Below, piece by piece: positions 25,810 through 34,959 of a stretch of 64,000 bases of DNA; within the stretch, counting starts at the first letter, position 1; each line of letters starts with the position of its first letter. The DNA is from Agromyces sp. Leaf222. GTDB taxonomy: Bacteria > Actinomycetota > Actinomycetes > Actinomycetales > Microbacteriaceae. The position numbers were made by a program, and so were the translations under genes. The stretch lies in the NCBI RefSeq assembly GCF_001421565.1, contig NZ_LMKQ01000003.1, positions 32,588 through 96,587 of the forward strand. The letters are read 5' to 3'. The notes beneath the pieces were generated by a model. That model saw only the letters and a list, made by a program, of their open reading frames with translations. It ran no database searches and was not told the origin of the DNA.

Positions 25810-28152
25810 GTGACCATCGAAACCACCGCCACGACCGCTGCCGAATCGTCGAAGCCGGCGCCGGTGCTCGACACCGTCGAGGTCGCCGCCACCACGCCCG
25901 AGAAGGAGCAGCCGTACGCCGCGCTGGGCCTGAAGCCCGACGAGTACGAGCGCATCCGAAACATCCTCGGCCGCCGCCCGACGAGCGCCGAACTCGCGAT
26001 GTACTCCGTCATGTGGAGCGAGCACTGCTCCTACAAGTCGTCGAAGATCTACCTGCGCCAGTTCGGCAAGAAGGTCACGCCGGCCATGAAGCAGCACCTG
26101 ATGGTGGGCATGGGCGAGAACGCCGGCGTGCTCGACATCGGCGAGGGCTGGGCCGTCACCTTCAAGATCGAGTCGCACAACCACCCGAGCTACATCGAGC
26201 CGTTCCAGGGCGCCGCGACCGGCGTCGGCGGCATCGTGCGCGACATCATCTCGATGGGCGCGCGCCCCGTGGCCGTCATGGACGCGCTCCGCTTCGGCGA
26301 CATCAACCACCCCGACACCGCGCGCGTCGTGCACGGCGTGGTCTCGGGCATCAGCTTCTACGGCAACTGCCTCGGCCTGCCGAACATCGGCGGCGAGACC
26401 TGGTTCGACTCGGTCTACCAGGCCAACCCGCTCGTGAACGCCCTCGCCGTCGGCGTGCTGCGCCACGAGGACCTGCACCTGGCCAACGCCAAGGGCGCGG
26501 GCAACAAGGTCGTGCTGTTCGGCGCCCGCACGGGTGGCGACGGCATCGGCGGCGCCTCGATCCTCGCGTCCGACACGTTCGCAGAAGGCGGCCCGACCAA
26601 GCGCCCCGCGGTGCAGGTCGGCGACCCGTTCGCCGAGAAGGTGCTCATCGAGTGCTGCCTCGAGCTGTTCCAGGGCGACCTCGTCGAGGGCATCCAAGAC
26701 CTGGGCGCTGCCGGCATCTCGTGCGCGACCTCCGAGCTCGCGTCGAACGGCGACGGCGGCATGGCCATCGTGCTCGACGACGTGCTGCTGCGCGACCCCA
26801 CGCTCACGCCTGAGGAGATCCTCATGAGCGAGAGCCAGGAGCGCATGATGGCGATCGTCAAGCCCGAGAAGCTCGAGGGCTTCCTCGAGGTCGTCAAGAA
26901 GTGGGATGTCGAGACCAGCGTGCTCGGCGAGGTCACCGACACCGGCCGCCTCAGCATCATGTGGCACGGCCAGGAGATCGTGAACGTCGACCCGCGCACC
27001 GTCGCCGTCGACGGCCCGGTCTACGAGCGCCCGGTCGCCTACCCCACCTGGATCGACGCGCTGCAGGCCGACACGGCCGCGAAGCTCGAGCGACCGGCGA
27101 CGGCCGACGAGATCCGCGAGCAGTTCCTGAAGCTCGTCGGCTCGGCGAACCAGGCCGACGCGGCGTGGGTCACGAACCAGTACGACTCCTACGTGCTCGG
27201 CAACACCGCGCTCGGCGCGCCCGACGACGCGGGCATGATCCGCGTCGACGAGGAATCCGGCCTCGGCGTCTCGGTCGCCACCGACGCCAACGGCCGCTAC
27301 TCCTACCTCGACCCGCGCCAGGGCGCGAAGCTCGCCCTCGCCGAGGCGTTCCGCAACGTCGCCGTCACGGGCGCGAAGCCCATGGGCGTCAGCGACTGCC
27401 TGAACTTCGGCTCCCCCGAGAACCCCGAGGTCATGTGGCAGTTCTCCGAGACCGTCGAGGGCCTCAGCGACGGATGCCTCGAGCTCGGCATTCCCGTCAC
27501 CGGCGGCAACGTCAGCTTCTACAACCAGACCGGCGACGTGCCGATCCACCCGACGCCGGTCATCGCCGTGCTCGGCGTGATCGACGACGTCGCGCGCCGC
27601 ATCCCCAGCGGATGGCAGGACGACGGCCACAACATCTACCTCCTCGGCGACACCGCGCTCGAGCTCGACGGCTCCGCGTGGGCCGGCACCGTGCACGGGC
27701 ACCTCGGCGGTCGCCCGCCGGCCGTGTCGCTCGAGGGCGAGAAGGTCCTCGCCGAGCTGCTCGCCGCGGCGGCGCTCGAGGGCCTCATCGACTCGGCGCA
27801 CGACCTCAGCGACGGCGGCCTCGCGATCGCCCTCTCCGAGGCCGTCACGCGCTTCGGCGTCGGCGCCCGCGTGTTCCTCGGCGAGGTCACGGGCGACGCC
27901 GGCATCGACGTCGCGACCGCGCTCTTCTCGGAGTCGGCCGGTCGCGTCATCGTCTCGGTCCCCCGCGAAGACGACGTGAAGTTCCGCGGGCTCTGCGACG
28001 GCCGCGGCTACCCGGTGCGCCGCATCGGCGTGACGGATGCCGCGTCGGGCTCGCTCGAGGTGCAGGACGCCTTCACCGTGTCGATCGACGAGCTGCGCGG
28101 CGTCAACCGCGCGCCGCTCGCCGACGCGTTCGGCCCGGTCGTCGGGTACTGA
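25810..28152 (+). CDS. purL: Phosphoribosylformylglycinamidine synthase, large subunit PurL
   Basis: 780 residues, the short PurL form without a fused glutaminase. It uses ATP and the ammonia from PurQ to convert FGAR to FGAM. Landmarks are [13 protein letters not shown] near residue 70, [42 protein letters not shown], and the second half repeat ending in [17 protein letters not shown] 25810 is chosen for its GGAG 10 bases upstream. It has its own upstream region and a strong hairpin downstream, and is 9.4 kb from purQ. Confidence 0.95.
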   Translation: MTIETTATTAAESSKPAPVLDTVEVAATTPEKEQPYAALGLKPDEYERIRNILGRRPTSAELAMYSVMWSEHCSYKSSKIYLRQFGKKVTPAMKQHLMVGMGENAGVLDIGEGWAVTFKIESHNHPSYIEPFQGAATGVGGIVRDIISMGARPVAVMDALRFGDINHPDTARVVHGVVSGISFYGNCLGLPNIGGETWFDSVYQANPLVNALAVGVLRHEDLHLANAKGAGNKVVLFGARTGGDGIGGASILASDTFAEGGPTKRPAVQVGDPFAEKVLIECCLELFQGDLVEGIQDLGAAGISCATSELASNGDGGMAIVLDDVLLRDPTLTPEEILMSESQERMMAIVKPEKLEGFLEVVKKWDVETSVLGEVTDTGRLSIMWHGQEIVNVDPRTVAVDGPVYERPVAYPTWIDALQADTAAKLERPATADEIREQFLKLVGSANQADAAWVTNQYDSYVLGNTALGAPDDAGMIRVDEESGLGVSVATDANGRYSYLDPRQGAKLALAEAFRNVAVTGAKPMGVSDCLNFGSPENPEVMWQFSETVEGLSDGCLELGIPVTGGNVSFYNQTGDVPIHPTPVIAVLGVIDDVARRIPSGWQDDGHNIYLLGDTALELDGSAWAGTVHGHLGGRPPAVSLEGEKVLAELLAAAALEGLIDSAHDLSDGGLAIALSEAVTRFGVGARVFLGEVTGDAGIDVATALFSESAGRVIVSVPREDDVKFRGLCDGRGYPVRRIGVTDAASGSLEVQDAFTVSIDELRGVNRAPLADAFGPVVGY

Positions 28153-28174
28153 CGCGACCGCGCGCATGCGCCCT

Positions 28175-28232
28175 CGAGAGGACGGGTTCCGGCTGTCGCC
28201 GAACGGCGGCACGGCCGAAACCCGTCCTCTCG
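28175..28232 (+). terminator. Large hairpin after purL
   Basis: CGAGAGGACGGGTTCCGGC pairs with GCCGAAACCCGTCCTCTCG (18 of 19). The loop itself holds an 8-bp stem (TGTCGCCG/CGGCGGCA). It starts 23 bases after the purL stop. Confidence 0.75.
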
Positions 28233-28318
28233 GCGTCTCCGAGGGCACGACGACGCCGGATGGGACGCCGCAGTCCTACCCCGCGGAGTACGGCGTCGCG
28301 CACGGCAGCTTCGGCCTC

Positions 28319-29278
28319 GTGCCTGCCGCCTACGTGTTCCTCGTCGACGGCGAGAGCGCACGGCCCGACCGCGTGCTGCTGCAGCGCCGCGCGAACACCT
28401 CGTACTACGACGGCTGGTGGGCCGCGTCGGCGGCGGGCCACGTCGATCCGGGCGAGCCAGTGCACGCCACGGCCGTGCGCGAGACGCGCGAGGAGATCGG
28501 CGTCGGCCTCGACCCCGACGACCTCGAGCCGCTGACCGCGATGCACCGCAGTGCGCCGAACGGCAAGCCCGTCGACCAGCGCCTCGACGTGTTCTTCGCC
28601 TGCCGCCGATGGATCGGCGAGCCCGCGCTGCAGGAGGGCACGGCGAGCGACCTCGCCTGGTTCGAGCTCGACGCCCTGCCCGAGCAGGTCGTGCACCACG
28701 AGCGGTTCGTGCTCGAGCACTGGCGCGGCGGAACCCTGTCACCCGTGTCCTCATTCGGGTTCGCGACGCATGGCGGTGCCTCCGCGCCCGATGCAGCAGC
28801 CGAGCCCGGCCCTGCGAGCGCGCCCGACCCGGCCCTCCCGCTCCAGGTCGCCTACGGCACGGCGTCGGCACGCGACATCCGCGAGCTCATCGAGTTCTGG
28901 GCCGGCGCCGGAGAGAACGACTCGCGGCCGACCGACACGCCCGAGGCCCTCCAGCGGCTGCTGGCGCGCGACGCCGACTCGCTCATCGTCGCCCGCCTCG
29001 ACGGCCGGGTGGTGGGCACGGTCATCGCCGGCTACGACGGCTGGCGAGCCCACCTGTACCGACTCGCCGTCGCGCCGGAGCAGCGAAGACGCGGCATCGG
29101 CCGCGAGCTCATGCGGCGAGCCGAGGCCAGGCTGGCCGCGTTCGGCGTCCCGCGCTTCGACGCGATGGTGCTCGCACACAACGAACTCGGCCGCAGTCTC
29201 TGGACGTCGCTCGGCTACTCCGAGCAGCACGACTGGCGGCGGTGGGTCCGAACCGCCCCACGGAAGCAGGGAACATGA
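28319..29278 (+). CDS. Nudix hydrolase - GNAT acetyltransferase fusion
   Basis: About 319 residues from GTG 28319. An in-frame ATG at 28166 would give 370 residues but would put the purL terminator hairpin inside the coding region, so I prefer the shorter form; neither has a good ribosome site. Residues 1-145 are Nudix: GHVDPGEPVHATAVRETREEIGV fits GX5EX7REUXEEXGU except Thr at the hydrophobic position. A Pro/Ala linker (about 150-180) leads to a GNAT domain with LYRLAVAPEQRRRGIGRELM, the acetyl-CoA loop. Substrates are unknown. Its stop overlaps the next start by 4 bases. Confidence 0.85.
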   Translation: MPAAYVFLVDGESARPDRVLLQRRANTSYYDGWWAASAAGHVDPGEPVHATAVRETREEIGVGLDPDDLEPLTAMHRSAPNGKPVDQRLDVFFACRRWIGEPALQEGTASDLAWFELDALPEQVVHHERFVLEHWRGGTLSPVSSFGFATHGGASAPDAAAEPGPASAPDPALPLQVAYGTASARDIRELIEFWAGAGENDSRPTDTPEALQRLLARDADSLIVARLDGRVVGTVIAGYDGWRAHLYRLAVAPEQRRRGIGRELMRRAEARLAAFGVPRFDAMVLAHNELGRSLWTSLGYSEQHDWRRWVRTAPRKQGT

Positions 29279-29532
29279 ACGAGCTCGGCCTGGTCACCGG
29301 CATCGGCACCGGGCTGTTCGCGCTCGCGCTCGTCATCGGCATGACGGTGCGAGCGGTCCGCGCCGAACGCGGCCAGCGCATGCGCGCGGCGTTCAGCCCG
29401 CTCATGAGCTCGTTCGAGGTGCACCAGGAGCTGCACACCGGCCAGAAGGGCCTGCAGGACTCGGTCATCGAGTCGATCCAGGTCTCCGAGGTGCGCCCGT
29501 CACGCACCGACGAGGATCCCGAGCGCGACTGA
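29275..29532 (+). CDS. Small single-span membrane protein
   Basis: 85 residues, unrecognised. One N-terminal membrane helix (LGLVTGIGTGLFALALVIGMTVRAVRAERG) and a charged tail (SSFEVHQELHTGQKGLQDSVIESIQVSE). ATGA overlap with the Nudix-GNAT gene and a CAGGG before the ATG indicate translational coupling. Confidence 0.75.
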   Translation: MNELGLVTGIGTGLFALALVIGMTVRAVRAERGQRMRAAFSPLMSSFEVHQELHTGQKGLQDSVIESIQVSEVRPSRTDEDPERD

Positions 29533-29545
29533 CGCGGACCCCGTT

Positions 29546-29606
29546 CGCGAGTGGGCGATTTCGGCGACCTCCGCCGACGGGTGACCGCCGAAATCGCCCA
29601 CTCGCG
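29546..29606. terminator. Perfect 21-bp hairpin between convergent genes
   Basis: The arm at 29546-29566 (CGCGAGTGGGCGATTTCGGC plus G) is perfectly complementary to 29586-29606, with a 19-base loop. It lies 14 bases after one stop and 16 bases after the convergent stop, so it can serve both. Confidence 0.75.
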
Positions 29607-29621
29607 GGGTTCGCGGGAACT

Positions 29622-30185
29622 TCAGGCGCGCTCGGGAGGGTGCGCGAGCAGCTCGACGCGCTCGGCGAGGTACCGCGCGAGCGGGGCGAGGGCGTCGGGC
29701 GAGGTCGGGTTCCAGCGCACGAGCACCTCGCCGTCGCGCACGATGAGCGGACCCGACGCGCCGTCGCGAGCGAGGGCATCGAAGTCGATCGGGCTCGCGT
29801 CGAAGGCGACGGTCTCGCCCTCGGGGATGCCGCCCTTCACCGCGGCCGCGCGGAGCGCGCGCTGGTCGGCGACCGACTCCGCCGTGATGCTCTTGCGCGC
29901 CGCGCGTTCGGCCCGCACGACCCGCCCGGTGTCCCAGGCGCCGCCCGCGTCGTCGAGCAGCAGCACGCCGAGCCGCCAGACCCGACCGGTCGGCGTCATG
30001 CGCGCGACCCGGGGGATGCCGAGCACGCGTCGCTCGGGCACGAGCACGGCGAGCGTCTCCTGGCGCGCACCGGCAGCGCCGAGTGCGGCGACCGCGTCGG
30101 CCACGATCCGGCGCGCCGCCGCGACGGCGGCAACCGCGCCGGCCGATGCCGGAGGTTCGGGCTCGCGCCCCGCGGCATCCGTCAT
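29622..30185 (-). CDS. Conserved hypothetical protein
   Basis: 187 residues, no family I recognise. Mixed alpha/beta composition: an Ala-rich N-terminal helix, strands LAVLVPERRVLGIPRVARM and WRLGVLLLDDAGGAWDTGRVVRAERAAR, and an acidic C-terminus. The start overlaps the previous stop by 4 bases (ATGA), so it forms an operon with the 30182-30601 gene. No signal peptide or membrane helix; cytoplasmic. Confidence 0.75.
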   Translation of the reverse strand: MTDAAGREPEPPASAGAVAAVAAARRIVADAVAALGAAGARQETLAVLVPERRVLGIPRVARMTPTGRVWRLGVLLLDDAGGAWDTGRVVRAERAARKSITAESVADQRALRAAAVKGGIPEGETVAFDASPIDFDALARDGASGPLIVRDGEVLVRWNPTSPDALAPLARYLAERVELLAHPPERA

Positions 30186-30601
30186 CGCGACCTGCCCACC
30201 AGTTCGTGCAGCGCGAGACCGTAGGCCTCAGCGACATCGGGATGCTCGAACCGCACCCGTTCGCCGCCGAGCTCGATCTCGACCTCGAACGCGTCGTCGA
30301 GCCGGGTGAGCGACCGGAAGGTGGCCCGCAGCATCTCGCGCAACTGGTCTTCGCGCGGCAGCCAGACCGCGTCGACGAGCGCGACCGAGTCGAGCGCCCA
30401 CTCGGTGGTGCCGTTGAACGCGAGCACCGTGCCGGTCGGATGCCGGCGCGCCTCGATCGTCATCTCGCTCACCGTGAAGACGTCGGCCTCGACCTCGGCT
30501 TCGACGTCGCTCGGCAGGTCGAGTTGGAAGCGATCGCCCGACTCCGGATGCCACACGAGTCCCGCTTCGCGGAGGGCGAGCGCGAGCTCCCTGCTGATCA
30601 T
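30182..30601 (-). CDS. Conserved hypothetical protein of actinobacteria
   Basis: 139 residues from ATG 30601; a GGGGAG abuts the codon, so the true start could be further upstream. Pattern LALALREAGLVWHPESGDRFQLD...ADVFTVSEMTIEARRHPTGTVLAFNGTTEWALDSV...AVWLPREDQLREMLRATFRSL recurs in Microbacteriaceae proteins of unknown function. No catalytic motif is evident. Coupled to the following gene. Confidence 0.75.
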   Translation of the reverse strand: MISRELALALREAGLVWHPESGDRFQLDLPSDVEAEVEADVFTVSEMTIEARRHPTGTVLAFNGTTEWALDSVALVDAVWLPREDQLREMLRATFRSLTRLDDAFEVEIELGGERVRFEHPDVAEAYGLALHELVGRSR

Positions 30602-30680
30602 CTCCCCATCGTGCCCCGAACCGGGCGCCACGTCACGCAGCCGAGCGTCATCGCGCGTCGCCGCGTGCCGCCGTGGTGGA

Positions 30681-30747
30681 CGCTTCCGCCGGGGCCGGGG
30701 TTCGGGGCATCCCCCAATGCTCCCTCGAACCCGCCCCGGCGGAAGCG
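30681..30747 (-). terminator. Hairpin terminator after the alcohol dehydrogenase gene
   Basis: CGCTTCCGCCGGGG (30681-30694) pairs perfectly with CCCCGGCGGAAGCG (30734-30747); inner GGGTTCG and CGAACCC extend the structure. It begins 3 bases from the dehydrogenase stop. Confidence 0.7.
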
Positions 30748-30749
30748 GC

Positions 30750-31910
30750 TCAGGGGGCGGCCCGTCGCCCGGGGGCGACGCCCACCCGGATGTGCCGGCC
30801 CGACGCGGCCTCCTCGAGCGCGTGGTCGAGCCGGGCGAGCGCGTGCGTCGAGCTCACGAGCTCGTCGAGCGGCAGGGTGCGCCACGCTCGCTCGAGGAAC
30901 GCGACCGCCCGCTCGAGATGTACGGCGTCGTAGTTGTGCACGCCCGTGATCGTCGCGAGACGGCGAACGAGCGACTCGGGATCGATGCAGAGCTCGGTGC
31001 CGCTCGTCACGGTGCCGACGAGCACGACCACGCCGCCGATGCCGACCTTCGCGACGGCGGTGCGCACGCCCGCCGCGACTCCGGATGCCTCGATCGCGAC
31101 GAGCACCTCGCGCGAGTCGGGCCCGCTCGCGGCGGCGAGCACGGCCTCGAGCCGCTCGTCGCCGTCGGCCCGGGCGCGCGGGTCGGCGCTCAGGGCTCCG
31201 AGCCGGCGCGCGAACGCCCGCCGCGCGGCATCCGGTTCGGAGACGATCACGGTCGCGCCGGCGTCGAGGGCGAGCGCCGCGCAGGTGAGGCCGATCATGC
31301 CGCCGCCGGTGATGAGCACGATGGCGCCGTCGAGGTCCACGCGATCGGATGCCGCGGCGAGCGCCGCGACCGCCGTCGCCGTCGCGCACGAGGCGGGCGC
31401 CGCGACGACCGCCGGCACGTCTTCGGCCACGCGAACGATCGCCGTGCCTGCGCGGAGCTGCACGTGCGTGGCGAATCCGCCGGAGAGCTCCCACCCGCGG
31501 TGCACGCGCTCGTGGCCGTACTTGGCGAGCGTTCGGCACTTCTGCGTGAGCCCGCGACGGCAGCGGTCGCAGGTGCCGCAGCTGACGGTGACCGACCAGA
31601 CGACGCGGTCGCCGAGCTCGAGCGGCGACCCGTCACTGCGCACGGCGCCGGCGCCGAGGGCGACGACCCGGCCGACCTGTTCGTGGCCGAGCACGAGCGG
31701 CGACCTGACCGGACGATGCCCGAGCACCGTGTGCACGTCGGACCCGCAGATCGTCGTGAGCTCGACCTCGACGAGGGCCTCGCCGTCGCCGAGGTGCACG
31801 CCGGGCACGGCGAGCGCCTCCTGCGCACGACCGGGCTCGTTCCAGACCATGGCGACTGGCGAGGGCTTGACGATGACGTCGTGCTCGGTCAGGCGGTCGA
31901 CGGTGTGCAT
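30750..31910 (-). CDS. Zinc-dependent alcohol dehydrogenase, proposed phosphonate-associated subfamily
   Basis: 386 residues, MDR superfamily. The catalytic zinc region is TTICGSDVHTVLGHRP and GHEQVG; the structural zinc loop is SCGTCDRCRRGLTQKC; the Rossmann motif is ITGGGMIGLTCAALALDAGA. GHRP...RSPLVLGHEQVGRVVALGAG, WELSGGFATHVQL and APASCATATAV match the subfamily proposed to act in phosphonate catabolism, yet no phosphonate gene is present here. Real substrate unknown. GAGGGG lies 8 bases before the start. Confidence 0.85.
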   Translation of the reverse strand: MHTVDRLTEHDVIVKPSPVAMVWNEPGRAQEALAVPGVHLGDGEALVEVELTTICGSDVHTVLGHRPVRSPLVLGHEQVGRVVALGAGAVRSDGSPLELGDRVVWSVTVSCGTCDRCRRGLTQKCRTLAKYGHERVHRGWELSGGFATHVQLRAGTAIVRVAEDVPAVVAAPASCATATAVAALAAASDRVDLDGAIVLITGGGMIGLTCAALALDAGATVIVSEPDAARRAFARRLGALSADPRARADGDERLEAVLAAASGPDSREVLVAIEASGVAAGVRTAVAKVGIGGVVVLVGTVTSGTELCIDPESLVRRLATITGVHNYDAVHLERAVAFLERAWRTLPLDELVSSTHALARLDHALEEAASGRHIRVGVAPGRRAAP

Positions 31911-32112
31911 CGCTGCTGCCCCTCACTCTCGTGCCGATGCGCCCGGGGCGAGCGCGTGCTGTCGTAGGGGTTCTCACCGTATGCAGCCGCCGCCAACGGC
32001 GTCGGTCGGCATGGTTACCGGCAGGTGAATGAGCCGCGGCCGCTCGGGTTCGGCGCCGGTTCGGGCCCGGCGGCGGGGTCGGCCTGCTCGGCGTCGGATG
32101 CGCCGGCGCGGT

Positions 32113-32370
32113 TCAGCGGCGGATGCGCCCCGGCCCGAGCGCGGCGCCGAGCCCGACGACGATGACCCCGACCACGAGGAGGCCGTAGCGCGCCGTGAGC
32201 ACGCCGAACAGCATCAGCACCGCGCCGAGCACGACGACGACGCGCGAGATCGTGCGGCGAACGGACGGACGGCCGAAGACCCGAGCGAACAGCCCGCGCG
32301 GCTCCGGCCCAGCGGCCGACCCCGGCTCGCGCCGTGTCGCCGGTTCGCGCCGCCGCTCGACGTCGCTCAT
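32113..32370 (-). CDS. Small membrane protein
   Basis: 85 residues. A charged N-terminus rich in Arg/Pro is followed by two closely spaced hydrophobic segments (RVVVVLGAVLMLFGVLTARYGLLVVGVIVVGLGAAL), a hairpin membrane anchor. No family recognised. ATG 32370 is chosen as the last ATG before the hydrophobic part; ribosome site weak. It starts 14 bases after the SDR stop and may be in the same operon. Confidence 0.65.
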   Translation of the reverse strand: MSDVERRREPATRREPGSAAGPEPRGLFARVFGRPSVRRTISRVVVVLGAVLMLFGVLTARYGLLVVGVIVVGLGAALGPGRIRR

Positions 32371-32383
32371 GCGCCGACCCCGA

Positions 32384-33304
32384 TCATGCGCCGACGGTGA
32401 ATTCGCGGCCCGTGGTCTCTTCGGCGAAGGTCCAGAACCTCGCGCCGATCTTCGGATCGGTCGAGACGCGCGTCGGCTTCTGCAGCCGGGGCTCGCCGCG
32501 CGTGAGGGTGCGCGGGCCCCAGAACTGCCCGCCCGTGACATCCGGTGCCGTGAGGGCGTGCAGGGGCACCTCGGCGCCACGGTGCTTGCCCTGCGCCCAC
32601 GCCGACTGCAGCGCGTCGGCGAACCGGTCGCCGCGGGTCGGCTCGTTCACGCCGGGAACGGTGGGCGTGCGGCCGCGCACCGAGTAGCCGGGGTGCACGA
32701 CGATGCTCGACACGGCCACTCCGGCTGCGCGCAGACGGCGGTCGAGCTCGAACCCGAGCACCTGCGTCGCGATCTTCGACTGGGCGTACGCCCGCCAGGA
32801 GTCGTAACCGTGCTCGAGCTGCAGGTCGCTCATGCGGAACGTCGAGAGCCGGGTCGACAGCGACCCGAGCAGCACCACTCGTGCGCCGAGCGTGAGATGC
32901 GGCACCAACCGAGCGAGCAGCGTGAAGTGCCCGAGCACGTTGGTCGCGAGCACGAGCTCGTCGCCGTCGATCGAGACCTCGCGGGTGCGGGGCGTGTGCA
33001 CCATGCCCGCGTTCGCGACGATGCCGTCGAACGGCTCCACCTGAAGGAGCGCGTCGGTGCCGCGCAGCACCGAGCCCTGCGACGAGGTGTCGATGACGAT
33101 CGCCTCGACGGATGCCGCGGGCCTGGCCTCGCGGATCGCCGACCGCGCGGCATCGAGCCGCTCTGCGCTGCGCCCGGCGAGCACCACGTGGGCGCCCGCG
33201 GCCGCGAGTCGTGCCGCGGTGAAGAACCCGACCCCGGCGTTCGCCCCGGTGACGAGATAGCGGCGCCCCGCCTGCGGCGGCAGCGCAAGCGGGTACCAGG
33301 TCAT
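32384..33304 (-). CDS. Short-chain dehydrogenase/reductase
   Basis: 306 residues. Cofactor motif TGANAGVG near residue 20, NAG in IVANAG, and catalytic Tyr/Lys in YAQSK. The layout resembles retinol-dehydrogenase/protochlorophyllide-reductase-like SDRs of about 300 residues. The basic residue AGRSAERLD after strand 2 suggests NADPH. The start overlaps the chorismate mutase stop by 4 bases. Substrate unknown. Confidence 0.9.
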   Translation of the reverse strand: MTWYPLALPPQAGRRYLVTGANAGVGFFTAARLAAAGAHVVLAGRSAERLDAARSAIREARPAASVEAIVIDTSSQGSVLRGTDALLQVEPFDGIVANAGMVHTPRTREVSIDGDELVLATNVLGHFTLLARLVPHLTLGARVVLLGSLSTRLSTFRMSDLQLEHGYDSWRAYAQSKIATQVLGFELDRRLRAAGVAVSSIVVHPGYSVRGRTPTVPGVNEPTRGDRFADALQSAWAQGKHRGAEVPLHALTAPDVTGGQFWGPRTLTRGEPRLQKPTRVSTDPKIGARFWTFAEETTGREFTVGA

Positions 33305-33624
33305 TCGGTTCGCGCCCCGCCCGCGATCTCCTCGTGGTGCTGGATCACCTCGGCGACGACGAAGTTGAACCACTTCTCGGCGAAGGCGGGGTCGAGGTGC
33401 GCGTCGACGGCGAGGTCGCGCAGCCGGGCGATCTGACGCTGCTCACGGCTCGGGTCGCTCGGCGGGAGTCCGTGCTCGGCCTTCAGCCGCCCGACCTTCT
33501 GCGTGAACTTGAACCGCTCGGCCAGCAGGTGGATGAGGGCCGCGTCGATGTTGTCGATGCTCGAGCGGATGCCGAGGAGCTCGGTCATCGCGGCATCACG
33601 TTCGTCGGGTCGGCCTTCAGTCAT
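33301..33624 (-). CDS. Chorismate mutase (AroQ type)
   Basis: 107 residues. The AroQ helix-1 pattern is LLGIRSSIDNIDAALIHLLAERFKFTQKVGRLKAEHGLPPSDPSREQRQIARL, with the catalytic Arg/Lys positions present. It converts chorismate to prephenate for Phe/Tyr synthesis. TAGGGT lies 6 bases before ATG 33624 and overlaps the end of the upstream permease gene, so it probably has its own leaderless promoter. Confidence 0.9.
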   Translation of the reverse strand: MTEGRPDERDAAMTELLGIRSSIDNIDAALIHLLAERFKFTQKVGRLKAEHGLPPSDPSREQRQIARLRDLAVDAHLDPAFAEKWFNFVVAEVIQHHEEIAGGARTE

Positions 33625-33630
33625 GCTTCG

Positions 33631-33636
33631 ACCCTA
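33631..33636 (-). promoter_or_regulatory. -10 element for the chorismate mutase-SDR pair
   Basis: TAGGGT on the minus strand, 6 bases before the chorismate mutase ATG and overlapping the permease stop. Confidence 0.55.
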
Positions 33637-34959
33637 CCCGGCAGCCACCCGATGCAGAACGGGCTTCGTGGCCGCCAGCCCGAGCCAGACGATGCCGATG
33701 CCGGCGGCCAGCACGACCGCGATCACGGCGAGCGACAGCGGCGCGACGATGAGCGTGATGCCCGTGAGCGGCAGCATCACGATCGCCGCGATCACGGCCG
33801 ATCCGACCGCGGTGACGCGCAGCGGCGACATGACGGCTCGACGCCGTGCGGCCTCCATGGTGGCGACCGGCATGCCGAGCATCTCGAGGCTTCGGTACAG
33901 GTCGGCACGGTCGAGGATCGCCGCCGCCTGGCCGACGCCCACCGAGCACGCGACCATCAGAAACGAGCCGACGACGGTGATCAGGATGCCGGTGCGCACG
34001 TCGGTGAGCAGCATCGCCGATTCGGGATCGGCGTTGCCCCCGTCGGCGGCGGCCGCACCGAGCAGGCCGACGCCGACCCCCGCGAAGACGGCCATGAAGC
34101 TCGTCATCGCGACGCCGCCGACCTGCCGCCAGGCCGCCTTCGGCGACTCGAGCACCGAACGCGCGGCGAGGAGCCGCGCGGGGGTCTTCGCCCGCCGCGC
34201 CTGACCGCTCGCGAGCAGGCGGATCACCCACGGGCCGATGAGGTTCAGCACCGCGAGCGTGCCGCCGAAGGCGACCGCGAGCATCGTGATGAGCACGAGC
34301 GCGACCTGCGCGACCCCGATCACGCTCATGAGCCCGTAGGCGAGCGCGATGACGCCGATGCCGACGACCACGCGCACCCAGTGCAGTCGCGGAGCCTCCT
34401 GCCGGGTGCGCACGCCGAGCGGCGAGATGACCACCTGGCGGAGTCCGACCACGGCGCTCACCGCGGCGAGCGCGGCCACCGCGAGCGGGGTCGCGACGAG
34501 CACCCACCACGGCAGCAGCACGCCGGCAGCGCCGAGCGGCTCGCCGCGGAACGGGATGAGCCCGATCAGCGGCACCGCCGCGAGGTACGCGAGCGCCCCG
34601 AGCACCGCCCCGGCCAGGGCGAACGCCGCCGCCTCGACGACCGCCAGCGTGCGCACGACGCCCGGCGTCGCGCCCAGCAGCCGCAGTGTCGCCAACCGGT
34701 CGTCGCGTCGCCTCGCCGACAGCCGTGCGGCCGCCCCGCCGAGCGAGACGAGCGGCACCACGAGCAGCACGAGCGCGATGACCGCGAGCAATTGGTAGAC
34801 CATCGACGTGTCGTCGGTCCACGTGAAGAACGTCTGCGCGCCGCCCGCGACCGTGAGCAGCAGCGCGGTGACCACGGCGAACGCGACCACGGGGAGCACG
34901 GATGCCGCGGCGCCCGCGGATCCCGGCCGTGCGAGCAGCCACGCGACCCTGGCGATCAT
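33634..34959 (-). CDS. ABC transporter permease, FtsX/MacB-like
   Basis: 441 residues. An N-terminal helix, then two blocks of FtsX-type helices (VYQLLAVIALVLLVVPLVSLGGAAARLSARRRDDRLATLRLLGATPGVVRTLAVVEA is the FtsX core), large loops and a repeat of the module near the C-terminus (DLYRSLEMLGMPVATMEAARRRAVMSPL). It starts inside the ATPase stop (ATGA). The pair probably acts in export or envelope signalling, e.g. antimicrobial peptide resistance as in similar Gram-positive systems; no sensor kinase is adjacent. Confidence 0.88.
   Translation of the reverse strand: MIARVAWLLARPGSAGAAASVLPVVAFAVVTALLLTVAGGAQTFFTWTDDTSMVYQLLAVIALVLLVVPLVSLGGAAARLSARRRDDRLATLRLLGATPGVVRTLAVVEAAAFALAGAVLGALAYLAAVPLIGLIPFRGEPLGAAGVLLPWWVLVATPLAVAALAAVSAVVGLRQVVISPLGVRTRQEAPRLHWVRVVVGIGVIALAYGLMSVIGVAQVALVLITMLAVAFGGTLAVLNLIGPWVIRLLASGQARRAKTPARLLAARSVLESPKAAWRQVGGVAMTSFMAVFAGVGVGLLGAAAADGGNADPESAMLLTDVRTGILITVVGSFLMVACSVGVGQAAAILDRADLYRSLEMLGMPVATMEAARRRAVMSPLRVTAVGSAVIAAIVMLPLTGITLIVAPLSLAVIAVVLAAGIGIVWLGLAATKPVLHRVAAG

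Noticed and set aside
24928..28248. Very long minus-strand open frame (about 1100 codons) across purL and the MFS gene
   Set aside because: It is the GC-rich antisense shadow of purL; composition is Arg/Val/Asp-rich with no domain, and purL is unambiguous.
28166..28318. Upstream ATG for the Nudix-GNAT gene
   Set aside because: It would place the near-perfect 19-bp purL hairpin inside the coding sequence and has no ribosome site; kept only as an alternative.
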